From Aquila chrysaetos chrysaetos (taxonomy: Eukaryota; Chordata; Aves; Accipitriformes; Accipitridae): a stretch of 64,000 nt of DNA. Shown here in pieces: positions 35,623-48,500 of this stretch (position 1 is the first letter of the stretch; each line of letters opens with the position of its first letter). The position numbers and the translations under genes are program-made. The stretch spans positions 13,513,851 to 13,577,850 of the forward strand of contig NC_044030.1 of assembly GCF_900496995.4 (NCBI RefSeq), given 5' to 3'. Below the pieces are notes generated by a model. That model saw nothing but the letters and a program-made list of their open reading frames with translations. It did no database searches and was not told where the DNA came from.

Positions 35623-35639
35623 TAGCCGGGCGGCGGCGC

Positions 35640-35710
35640 TGTGTGGCGGGGCGGTTGCTGCGATACCGGCTCCATTGCCTGTGGGGGCTTAATGGCTGCT
35701 CGGGAGTCCG
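35640..35710 (+). other. IFT74: Probable non-coding first exon of IFT74
   Basis: A good donor (TCCG|GTGAGA) follows 35710. The first coding exon has its acceptor (TTTCCAG) at 36506, 24 nt before the start codon, so a 5' UTR exon upstream is required. The left end is a guess. An ATG at 35691 would open an 18-codon frame when spliced and would end past the main start in another frame, making it an overlapping upstream ORF. Confidence 0.6.
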
Positions 35711-36530
35711 GTGAGAGGAGGAGGAGGCGGCGGCGGCGGGGGATGCCGCCGCCGCCCGGCAAGCGGGGTCCGCGCCTGTCTGCGGTTCCGCGGGGCCGCC
35801 CGGCTCTGTAGCAGGGAACCTCTGGCGCTGCGGCCTCCCCGGCTCCGGGCGCTCTCAGCCTTTGTGGGGGCGGGTTTTTTATCGCCCGGGGGGAGCAGGG
35901 GTACTTCCCGCCTGTTTAGGTGACGGCCAGCGGTACCCCGCCTCACGGGGCCCTCCGGGCGACTGCCTGGCGGCTTCAGCGCTGGTAAAGCTGTGTCTGT
36001 GTGCTGCGGCTGGGGAGGAGCTCCTCACGGGGCTGGTGAAAGCAACCGCGGGTTATCAGGGGTAGCCGTGGCATGGGTTTGCATTGGTGCCTGGCGATGC
36101 CTGAAGGACTGTCTCCATATAACCCAAATGCATATTTACAATGGATAGTTACTGGAAGCTGCTCACTTCCAGTTTGTCTCATGAGAGACTTGAATTCTGT
36201 GGGCAGATGCTGAAACAATAAATGCCACAAGAGTTAGCAGGAGTTACCTGTTTTAACAACATAAACTGAGGGCTGACTAAGCAGTGAAAAGGGACTGCTG
36301 TCTCGCCTTCCTCGTGGGCCTTCTGTGGTCCTGTCTGAGCACTGTCTCTGTCTCGTACCATGCTTTTCCAGTAAAGAAGTGCTTTGCAGATTTCTAAATA
36401 AAACTAACCTTTTAATAGGGGGAAGAATTAAGCTGTAAAGAGTTGATCTCTGGTAGTTTTAAAGAACTTGTGCAAATTAAAGGACTATTTCTATCCTTCT
36501 TTCCAGAGAGAAGTTCAAAAAGGAACAAAC

Positions 36531-39500
36531 ATGGCCAGCAGTCACAGACCTCCAATAGCTCGTCCCTCTTCAAGAGCAGGAGTAGGGCTGACTGCAAGGC
36601 CTGCCTCTTCATCAAGAACTCCATCAACAACCAGAATAGGAACAGGGGTATGTTAAAAAAAATTAGCATTAACTTTGATATATTTAGGGTTTTATCCGTT
36701 TGGGGTTTTTTTTTGTAATTTTTTTAGTACCATGACTGGAGTGATAGTTTCTTAGGAAGAATTTTAAGATTTTAATTTTGTAGAGTTTTATTTTCTAATT
36801 TTGACTGAAAGGGGTCAAGGAGGTCTTGCATCAAGTTCACCTGGGAGACCTTAATAGCATTAATGTTGCAGACAGAGGGAACAATGAGCAGCTGCTCAAA
36901 GGTAATCTCTTACCCTTCTGCAGCAGGCATTTGACCGAAGCTTTGTTTCCCTGAAGAGATGTAAATGCTAAGAGATTCTTACAGGAACAGTATAGAGGCT
37001 AACTTAAGTTTTTAATTGCTTTGGCAGTTGCATATGGATAATAAATTCATAATTCAGAGTTGGGAGGTTTGTGTTTGGGGTTTTTTTAATAGATGCCTCC
37101 TAGTACATCAAGACCCGGTTCTCGTGGTGGTTCTTCGACTACTGGAGGAGTCCTGTCATCTCAGATTAAAGTTGCAGACCGTCCAGTGACTCAACAGGGA
37201 TTAAGTGGAATGAAAACTGCAATGAAAGGTATTTTTTAATGAAATTAGCTGTCAAGGCATCTGCAAACATTTTCAAGGAATATTTAGGTTTTTAAAGGAA
37301 AACTTTTCATCGCTGTATAAATCGCAGAGTGAATAGCTATCATTAGTAGGAGTAGGAGAAAAGAAAGGGAGATTAAAGCATCCCTCTTATTTTCTTTGCT
37401 CTTGGCAGTCAGAGAAGACAAAGGCTTTTCTGTGCCTGAGCTGTCTTTAAAAAACATTCAAAAGAATAGAACAAGATAAATTGTGTCTTCTTCCATCACT
37501 GCAGAATAATTAAAATACTATGTTATATAGTAACTATTCATATAGCTGAAAAAGTAATGTTTATCTCCACAACAGCCTAAAATGAATTTCTGCCTTCATT
37601 TCTTTTAATGAGGTAAAATCTAATTAAGAACACTGAGAAGATGGCAGTTCTCTGCCTGCAAATTCTGCAGATTGTTTTCATAATTTACAGTTCATCAAAA
37701 TTAGTTCTTTTCTAACAAAATGTCATCTCACTCTCCTTTGCCAGGTCCTCAGAGACAGATAATGGATAAAACATACTACCTTGGACTGCTGAGGTATGTC
37801 TTAACAACACATTCAAACTGCAGAAGGTTTAATGCTCTATTGCCTTTCTGACATGAAGTTTGTTGGGCTTAGCAATACTGTGGGATAAGTTATGTTCACT
37901 TACAATGAAATCTGTTCTAACAGTTAAGGTCATTTTGCATATAGTTTGTAGGAGGAAAGGAATTTTATGCTTATGTCCAAGTACAGGTAGATTCCTTTGA
38001 CATTTAGTTATTAGGCTTGCTAAGTTAAATGCATTCCTACAGCATTAGTAAAAGGAGGGTCAGCGATTCTGAGCTTCCACCTGTAACGCTTGATAGGTCT
38101 GATAGTTCCATTTGTGAGAAATAGTATCACAAACTAAGCACTTTTTAGTGTACATTTCAGTTGGTTTACTTGGATTATGCATTAAGCTAACACTGACAAA
38201 GGCAAGGCCTTGCGGAAACTGTGTTGCGTACGCTACTTTGTCAGTTGATCATACTGCAGTATTGAATAATCAGCCCTAAAAGATGTCATTTTAAATATGG
38301 ATGATATCCACATTCTGTGAAATAATGCTATGATTTTTTTTCCTGTCCGTTTGAGAATAATTCACATCTGTTTCACCAGCAGGGACAAAAAGCTAATTAA
38401 AACATTTTATTTCATATACAGGTTTTCTAACAACTACTTATGATTTTGTCTGATAGAACCACTCTGCTTTTTTCCCCACTTATCCAGCTCTTCTTTGAAA
38501 TACTGATTTGAAACACAGTGCAGTGTGAGAAAGAGACACTGATTGCACATCTCCTATAGTAAAATATAGTTTCTGTTCTATCTGTGTTTTAGTTGTATGT
38601 TCAAATGTTAATGATTCTTTTTTGTTTATTTTTTTGCAGAAGCAAAACAAATGAACTCACAACAGAAATTAACAAGCTGCAGGAAGAAGTAGAAATGTAC
38701 AAGCAGGAGAAATCTGTCTATTTGTCATATGAAAAAAGGTGAGGTGTATTGCAGCTAATGTGGTGCTAACTTTCTCAGTCACAAAACTATTCTCAGGTAT
38801 TGTGCAGGATTCAAGGAACCATTAAATAATTCTTTTTTTCATTAATTTCTTTTTGCATGTACAAATCTTCCCTTTTAAGTTTGACTTTTCATTTTGTGTT
38901 TAGGGCAGAGGCTTTAGCTGGTGAAATCAAAGAATTTCAAGGTCAACTAGCAGACTACAACATGGTATGCTGCTGTCAACTTTTGGTACTGAATGTTCTC
39001 CCTTCTCTCATTTACTTTATGCTGCTTTTGCTTTACTTCAGCATCTTTGTTATTGACATTTGTCTGTAAAAATGTGCTGGTGGTTAATACTGCCTTTTAT
39101 TCAGTTATTGGAAAGGAAAAAGATGGAAACTAAGGAAAACATAAAAGAAAAATAACCAAGTATACTATACATTAGGAGAAGCGGTTGCATATGGATTTAA
39201 GAAATTACTGCTGAGTATTATTTGTGGGTTTTGTACACCACATATAATGATGATTACTTCTGAAAACTGCGTGTAGTCTATTCAGATTCCGAAATCTTGG
39301 TTTTTTCCATTGCAATAATAGAAAATTGCTGTGTTTTCCTGAGCACTTTGTGAGTTGCTACCTATTTGTCTGATTTTTTTGTGTAATTAAAAAAAAGGAG
39401 AGAAATAACAGGACAGAATTCTGTCTCATTTCAGATTGTGGATATACTTAACACCAATACGGATATAGCAGAAGTGATTCGAGATTACAATATGGTAAGA

Positions 39501-42500
39501 ATTGGGATATTTGCTATGTTTAAACAGTGACATGGTGTGTGTTACTTTCTTGGTGCTTTGAACATATGACATATCTAAAAAAACATAGCACTAATTTAAA
39601 ACTTACCCATTTTTTCCAGTTAAATTTACCATAATATTGGCAACATTTTTGTAGTGAGACATCTGTCTGAAGTGTTGCATTAACAGTCCACGATAGTTTT
39701 CTGTGGTTTAGATTTGAGGTGGCTGTCGTCCCAACCCAAATTATGAGCGTTAAAATATATTCTTTATTTGACTTGGGAGCATAGAACACTAGTCTTATGA
39801 AAGGCAAATTCACTAGACTACACTGCCTTGTAAAGCTGCTTGGTCATCTGGAAATTTAGTTCTCCTGTGTCTTCTGCCTTTTAAATGACTCCAGTGTAAT
39901 ATATATTAAATAGCACTCTGACATGGCCAACCACAAAATCAATGAGCTTTGGTCTTCCTTTACTTTCTTTCTTTATTTTCTAGCACAGATAGAGTGTTCC
40001 TGTAAGTATTAAGGCGTGAGAGGCATTAAGCATGTTCCATTTCTTATGATTACTTTGTCCATAAGCAAAAGAAACTAGTTTTAGAAGAGATTATTTTGGT
40101 AACATGAAAAACCACCTGAGTATTTCTTGGTCAAAACAATTGTTTTTTTCCCCCTGCATTTGATTAAAAAATAAAGTCACAACATCTGTGTCATAAAGAG
40201 AAGAATGCTTTGCAAGCGTTACATTTTCATTCTGTCTGTAGGCTTAAACAGTATTTTACTAAGTGTTTCAGGAATAGATCCCACAGTAATAGTAAGTGAA
40301 TTGATTTGTTACAATCTTGATTGTTTTTCTTTTTCAAATGTAGAGATACCTTCTTACTTCCTTTGGTTTCCGGTGGAAGACTGCAATTTCAGAAGGTCTT
40401 CCTTAAGCATCAACTGCGAAAAGCCTCTGGAGCAGGTGGCCTCTGCTGCTCCTTTTTCTACTGCACTCTGAGCAGCTTCTTGATCATTTAAAGGAAACTT
40501 TGAACTTGTGTATAAAATCTATATCTTTATTATTATGTATTATATCAAAATATCTTTTTTTTTTTTTTTTAAGTTAAAGGTTCAGAATGACCGAGACGCT
40601 CAGAGTGTGGATAAAATTTTCACAGAAAGACAAGCGTAAGTACATGAAGTGTATGCTTCTCCAAAGCTGTTAAAATCATAACTGAACATGGCAAAATTGA
40701 GGTGTGATCTGATTCAGATGTTCCTTAACAGTGCGATGCATGCCACAAGTGATACCTGAGCAATTTCAAGATGAGGGTGGTGAGGCACTGGAACAGGTTG
40801 CCCAGAGACGTTGTGAATGTTGTGGATGCCCCATCCCTGGAAGTGTTCAAGGCCAGGTTGGATGGGCCTCTGAGCAACCTGGTCCAGTGGAAGATGTCCC
40901 TGCCCATGGCAGGGGGGTTAGACCTAGATGATTTTTAAGGTCCCTTCCACCCCAAACCATTCTATCATTCTATCATACAATACATCAGTGCCAAGCTGCA
41001 GCTGGAGTTCCTAGCTTTAAACTCTTCTGAGTAACTGCTGTGGAGATACTTACCATGTCATCAAGAAGGAGTTAGGTGGCAGTGGAGACTCCTGGCTTTT
41101 GGCAACCTGCTGTCAAGGTCCTGAATTTTGGAGGCGGTGTTGTGGAGAAGCAGAGTGAGGAAAGCAAGCGAAAGTGGGAACTAGAACTGAGATTCTTGTC
41201 TGGTAGGGTAAGGGTGTGTGGAGGGGAAGATGAGGACATTGAGATGCAGTAAGAATTTGTAAGCCATGAGAATTGCTTGTGTAGTGATAGGCTGAGAGGG
41301 TGAGTTTCTGAGATGTTTAATTTAGGGACAGGAGATATGCAGGAGAAAGAAATATGATCCTGCTTGTTGCCAGTATGAGTAATCTCAACGATGAGGTTTT
41401 ACGTATAAATACGCACTTTTAAGAAACAATTTACCATTTAATAATAAATCACTTTTCAATAATACTGTGGTTTTCAACAGCTCGCAAACGTGTCTATTCT
41501 ACCCCTGAATGCATTCTTAAGTGTTAAGAAAACATGAGAAGAAAAAGCTTGGTTCAGCAGCAAACTAAGGCATTAGGTATGCAGTAATGATAATTTATCA
41601 TTGTACTGTATGTAGACACATTTAAGGGAATGGAGCAGTTGGTCTTTCTTGCTCTGCTAATTTGGGTAAAATAACCCCAAATGCTCTGTTCTCCGATTGT
41701 GTTAGTTTTGCCTGATAGACTACTGAGCTGTGACACCATTGATTTGGATTCAGTCCCCAGTCTGGCTGTGGTCTGCTTTGACATTTTAGAGAAATTATTT
41801 TTCCTTTCCGGACTTCTTCGCAATTAAAGCATTAGTGATCATGCCAGCTTCACAAGCTACTTTGTAAAGACTTGTTCATGTTAAGCAATGTACAGTAACC
41901 TCTCCCCTACCCCCGCCATAAGTAACCAAATAGGTTTTTATAAAAGGTGGATTATGAGTATTTTTTGCATGTTTTGAAATACTTGTTGTGACACTAATGC
42001 ATGCACATCGCCACATTTTTTAGCTGCATGATTCACGCAGCAATACCTTATTATGGATTTGATGAGATGAAAGGAGATGGACTGCTTAGCTTCATTTTGT
42101 ATTGTACATAAGTAGCGTAATATGGAAGTACAAATGTACTACAGTTTTGAAAAGTCAGTTCATCATCCATTGTTTAAGACATTAACTCCCCTCAGTTACA
42201 TAAGAATCTATGTATTTATCCTCAATAAATCCATCTTCCCCAGGCACAAAGGCATGAATTTTCTCAAATATTACTATGGGGTCTTCGTTGTTTGTACCCG
42301 ATACTGTAGGAAAAGAATTCATGTCAGCTGAGAACTCCTGTTCAAACATCTCTGAGTCATTTTCTTCCAGACGACGGTGACTGTAGCTGATCAAATAGCG
42401 ATACCATGTCGGGCATTTTATAGCAGTAAAAATCAGGAGTGTAGTGCTTAGGACAAACCCTAGGACACCCGCTAGGAAGGTCCAACTTTTGCCAAGAAGT

Positions 42501-45500
42501 GGTAACTCTTTAAAACAGACAGGGAAAAAAGAAGAGTCATCTTCATGAGAAATACCAGCAAGAAGTCTAGTATGAATTTTTTCATAGTTAAACTGAGAAG
42601 TCACAAAATAAACAATGGTAGAGGAATTACTGAGTGTCTCCAAAGCTTTAGCAGAATGTTATTGCTGTGTTATTAGGGAGTCAGTAACATCACTCAGACC
42701 AAAAATGTATGTACTTCTTATATTTCCTAGCAATATAAATCAAGTATGCATATTTATCAAAATTAATAGTTTCAAAGTCAGATAAAGTTCTGGGGATATA
42801 TAAAATCATTTTTTCAAAATTTAAATTCCAAGATTGGGATTTGGAAAAAAAATCAGTAATTGACTTCAAATTCTATTTCCCAGGCTTTAATTTCTGTATG
42901 GTGATGATGTCTGCACCCTAAAATATTACATCATTTTTTTGGCATATCCTTTCAATTGTCTTTCCGTTATAATAAAAATTTCGATAGACTGTAGTTGCCA
43001 GTAATTTTTATTTAGAAGCTTTTTTTTTCATGCTGGCCAGAGTCCTAAAATAGATTATAGCTGCTACAGAAAAAAAAACAAACAAACAAAAAAAAAACAA
43101 CCAAAAAAACAAACAAAAAAAAACCCCAGTGTGTGGCAGTGGTGGCTTACAATTTGTGTATGTATCTGGGAACTGATATTTCTTCTGCTTTAGCCAGAAG
43201 CAAGAAGTAAAGCATTTCAGTATGGAACAGTGGAGAAGAATGTTAATTTACATGTAAGAAAAAGAAAAATTGACTTTACCAAAAGAAAAGCTAGACTATT
43301 ACAGAGTGATGATCGAATTAACATCAAAAGGTGAAGAAAATTAAGGAGACTGATCACTGAAATTTTCAAAGAACACGGGATGGACACATCTGTGTCCTTT
43401 ACACTGAACACAGTTGAGAGCAGGAGTAAAATTAATAGGGTCACTCTTTTACATTTTAAGAAGACAGCTGTGTCTAGAAAGCAGTTAGTGTGGAGGAAGT
43501 AATTGAATTTTTTTAAAGGTGCTTCTCTAGTTCTGTTCGATGGAGATCTGGGCAATTACCTCAATTTCAAGCCTTTGAAATTTCATCATCAGTTTATATA
43601 ATTTGAGAATTCAGGTGTGGTTTATCCATTTTGAACACTTATTCAGTAGAGCTTAACATTCACCATAATGTGTGTACAGTCTACCATAACCTGGAAATAC
43701 ACTTGTTCCGTAGCCCTGGCTTTTATGGAAGTATTACAGTGTACTAGGAATACAAAATGGTATGAAATCAGGGAACAGCAAATCAAACAGCTTGTAAGCA
43801 GTAAAGCAAAACATCAGTATATTACCTGCATGGGTTCCATTGTTTCCAGTGATGTTGTTTGGAGTCAGAGCTGTTAGTAAGGCAATACTTTTAAGCTTAA
43901 TGGCAGAAGTGGAAGTTACAGTGTTTTCTAAAGAAGCTTTTTCAATATTGCAGTCAGCTGATTGGATAGCTGCTGTCTTGATGGAGAATTTTTCCTTGTT
44001 GTTTGGGAATGTACATGTAGTGTTGTTTTCATTTTCTGTGAATGTGAGCAGTGGAAAGACTATGAGATATTGTTAATTAATTGGCACTCTAAAAAATTTT
44101 CATGGATAACTAATGTATTACTGCAAAATACCGATAAGTTGATGGTAAATATTATCCAGATCAGGAAAAAACAAGATAAGGCTGTTTGATGTAAACAAGT
44201 ATGAAATGCTGCCATTTGCAAAACTTACCCATTGTCACATTGGAGGCAGTTAGCCATATCTGTAAATCAAGGAGGTCACAGGAGCAGGTCCATGGGTTTC
44301 CAGCTAAAACAATTTTAATCAACTTAAAAGATGATTTTATATGAAAAGATTTCAGAAAGTTACACTGTAGACTTAAAACTGTCAGACTTTTTAGAGAAGT
44401 GAATACATCTGAACCTAGTTGAGTAATCATGTTATAGGATAGATTCAACACTGACAGTTGATTTAATCCTGCAAATGCTGCTTTATGAACTGTGCTAATA
44501 TGATTGTTGCTGATATCCAGAATTATGAGTTTTGTCAGATTGCAGAAGCTGTTGTTATACAGTACAGTAATCATGTTTTCATTCAGATAAAGTTCAGTGA
44601 GGTTAATAAAACTTTGAAGAATTTCTTTGTCACTATCTTTCAAAGTGATTTTATTATTTTTGAAGGTTATTTTAGTAATGTTTCGGAAGAGGTTAGTGGG
44701 GATATTAGAGAGGTTCTTTCCAGACTCCTCACAAATGACCTGTTGAAAAAAAGAGAATGACAACAATTAAATACTGTAGGTGATGAAGGTGTCTCAGTGA
44801 TGACTATTAAGGGTATGAAAAATCTTTCTTGCATTTTTTTAATGCCAGCACTTTAGAAGAAAAGTGCTACTGCTCTTCATGCAATTTTATTTATGTATTT
44901 CTTAATATACTCATGTTCTGGTGATACAGGGGAATGAATCCTCCTGGTGTATAGAGACCTGAAGTTCCATACCACTTAGTGCTTAAACTCTGAGATGCAA
45001 GGCTCTTTATGTGATGATCATCCAAAATATAACCAGTTTGGCATGCTATTTTGGAATTAGTAGGGCTGTCTGTTTTAGAGTTCTATGTGAAGATTGACTG
45101 GGTAGAAAAAGGATTTCTTTCCCACATAAATGGGAAAGAAGATGTCATAGAGGAAGTGGATTCAAGGCTGAAAATTAATTCAAATGTGCCTTTTCAAATG
45201 TATTGCTTTGTTTCAAAACCAGCTATGTTTATTCTTTAAAACATCTTTGGAGCAGACTTTTAACAAAACATTGAGTATATATTTTATAAATATAGCACTT
45301 AAATTCATTTTGGTTTTCTGGGTTGAAGTTTAGCATAGCAGCAGGCTTTTCAGGTTTGGGAATGTTTACTCTCAATACCTTGAATCATTTTTTATTTCTG
45401 AAAAGAGTAGATTTATTTATATGTATATGTATGCATCACTACAGATTACAGTTTAGTGTCAAGGTACTTGAACTGGCTTTAAAGGAGATTCTAAGTACTG

Positions 45501-48500
45501 GAAACAGATTGGTTGGGTTATCCCTCTTACTAAATAAGTAGCCTATGTTCAGCTTGTTACTCCTGTGACTAGATTGAGTCTAGATAGTTTATTTAAAAAT
45601 GAATGTAGGTGGAGTGCCTTTTCTACACTGGATATACCCCATTGTTTGGGGGTTTTTTTGTTCTTCATGTGTGTCCCAAAGATGAACAAGCAGTAGATAC
45701 AGTACTGGACCTGTAGACAGTGAGTCAAAGCAAACAGTGCAATACCAGTTTTATCACTTGACTGTTAATCCCATTCCCCAATAAATAGAAAATCCATTAA
45801 ATTAATCTCTGAAAAAAAACTTTAAAATGTCTCACATACATTTGGACCTGACTTTGGCAAGTGCTAACTCAATAAATGTCTCTAACTTGAGCAGTAGTTA
45901 GCCTTGTCCAAATAACTGCTGCTTTTTAGGCCTATTCCAAAATGATGTGAAGATAAAGGAGGCACTCCTGTTGTCTGCAGAGAGATTTGACTGAGATATA
46001 AAACCATCTCAAATATTTTTCAGTGTTATTCACCCACTTACAATGACTGCCAGCAGCTAATTGTCCATTTCACAGAAAACCATGTCTTCTTGTTTGTTTC
46101 TATGTGCTTCTTTTTTCAGGAATTTTATGTTTACAAGGTAGTTTTTAAAATGCCTTTAGCTTCTAGTGTATCTTTCAAAAATAAGGGTAATTTACATACA
46201 TATAAAACTTACAGTTTGGGAAGTAATGTTGCAGTCAGCAGTGACTGGATTCAAAAACAGTGTTCCAGCCCAGATCACAAGCCAAGAGAGTTTCATGTTT
46301 AGAGCCTAGTAAAAAACAATACTTTTGTACACCAAGACCAGAATACCAGTGTCTTCTATAGTGGTAGTATAACAAATTAATAGATATAATTATTTCAATG
46401 ATAATTTAATAAATTTTGTTCTACATAAATACTACAAAATGTAAAATTAAGAGGAAAAACATAGGTTATCAGAATTAATGCGTTCACTTAATTGAGCCAA
46501 ACCTAAAATCCAGTGAGCAGACTGTATCAGTAAATAGAAAAGGGATTGATTAGACAACTTAATAGACAACAGTTTCATAAATGAATAAAACGAATAGGCA
46601 AGGATGTACTCATTAATATCCCTGTTAAAGCAATTATGGGTACTGGAAGACTACTATAGGAGTAAACTGCAGAAAGTATTCAGGCTTGCATGTTCTCCCC
46701 AAGTAATTTCTCTTGTTGCCGCTGACAGTGGCAGAATACTGTACTAGATGGATTGTTGTTTTATGTTTCTTCCATAAGTTATTAAGCATTTTTTGTGAAT
46801 TTTTAATTAGTAGATTGATCTTCTAATCTCTTTCTTATCCATAATATAACATATATCATATGACATAAACCTGGACCTCTGTATTATGAAGGTGTAATTG
46901 TTGCTCTGATCTTTGGAACTAGGTAAACATGGTTCAGTCTTTTGTGCTGGAGTTTTTGTAAAGATTTGAACCTTATTTCTTGAGTCAGGAAAGCTGTTCT
47001 GACAAATGGTATTCACTGTGACATTAATGTTTCTCAGAGAAAGTGTCACTCATCCATCCCCTTTGAATCAGGCATTATTTGCAAGATCTACTCATTTTGA
47101 ACAGAAATGTTAAAACATTTCTGTCAGATGTTAAATCAGTCCCTGTTTATGGCAGACTTGAATTAAAATGTTGTGTAAAAGGTAGCTTATCCCTTCATTT
47201 TTACACTTTTTCTTAAGCATCTGAAGAGAAAAGACAGTGGGCTAAGTGAATCTCAGTATCTCTTTCCCAGATTTCTATCTTCCAGATTAAAAAAGACCCA
47301 AAAGATAAGGTGTAAGATACTTGTTTAAATCTTGAGCTGTAGTGAGTATTCACTGAATTTAACAGAGAGTGAGGGAAGTTACATTAGGAAGCTCAGTTGC
47401 ATGAACAATGCTAAATATAGGCAGCCAGTCAGATTTTAAAAGACTCCACCAATCCTTAAAAAGAGTGCCAGGATGCCTTTGCTGGTCAGTATGGAGTAGA
47501 TGAGGTCACAGAACAAATTGGTCAAGTCTAATTGATTGCTTCTGTACATTTGTGTATCTAAGGACTGACCTCATTCACCTAACTGAATTGTCCTGGAAAC
47601 TTACTAACTTCTTGAAAAGAAAATTATGATAAATGCCACTTATACAGCTCTGATCCACAGTGTATTTCTATTGCTGTTGGAAATCTACATTAAGTACAAA
47701 AAGAGTCCATAAACCTTTTTGTTAGACGTTATCTGTGGCGGGGACAAGGGGTACTAGCAGCAGCAGCCACTGTGGTATTATGTTCTGTATTAGGTATTGT
47801 TCTTGTCAGTGACAGTACTGGTGGCCTGCATACTTTTTGGAGCCAATTTGTATATTGCTAGTGGAAAACTTGATGCAGTTTGAGAACTCCCGATATAGGC
47901 TATGTTAACAGTTGTATCTTGTGGCATGCTTGGACCTTAAAGATACTGCTTCCAGGATGTTCAGAAACAGAGCAGGCCTTAACCAGGCAATCTAGAAATA
48001 CAGATTAATAGTATTATTGAAGTTTGCAAGTTTCAAGAAAAATACTGTCTTTAACAGAGTGGGGAAAATGTATTAAAATATTATTTTAAAAGTTAGTCTG
48101 TAAATTAGTAACAATCAAGTTGAAAATGAAAGTTAATTTAAAAGTTTTTCAAAACTTCAAGCAAAAAGTTAAGATGTCTGAATGAAGGGGATGCCATTAA
48201 CTTGAAAAATCGTTTTCCTGTCTAAAAATTCATTCTACATATGTCTAAGTCAAAAACATAGTTCCTATTTTTTACTTTAGTTTCTACTGAAAAGTTAGGG
48301 GGTTTCTTACAAATTTGATTCCTGCCATTGTGTGTGTGAGAACCTGTATCATCAGTAGAAGAACAGGAAAGCATCTGTAATTTTAATTGCAGTTTAGCTT
48401 TTTACTAGAACCAGACTTTAAGAATTGGTGTTTAAAGTAAGCGCTTTAAGAAACTGAGGAAAGAAACTGAGCCTGGCAAAACATAGAATCATAGAGTCAT

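Larger units (their letters stand above)
35339..35710. promoter_or_regulatory. Bidirectional CpG-island promoter of PLAA (-) and IFT74 (+)
   Basis: The PLAA start codon (35338) and the likely IFT74 first exon (about 35640-35710) are only some 300 bp apart in a head-to-head arrangement. The island spans about 34940-36010. There is no TATA box. Sites seen include two ETS-type ACCGGAA/CCGGAAG cores (35396-35402, 35419-35425), a ZNF143/THAP11-type element and a BANP-type TCTCGCGA. These are known features of housekeeping bidirectional promoters. The exact start sites are inferred. Confidence 0.85.
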
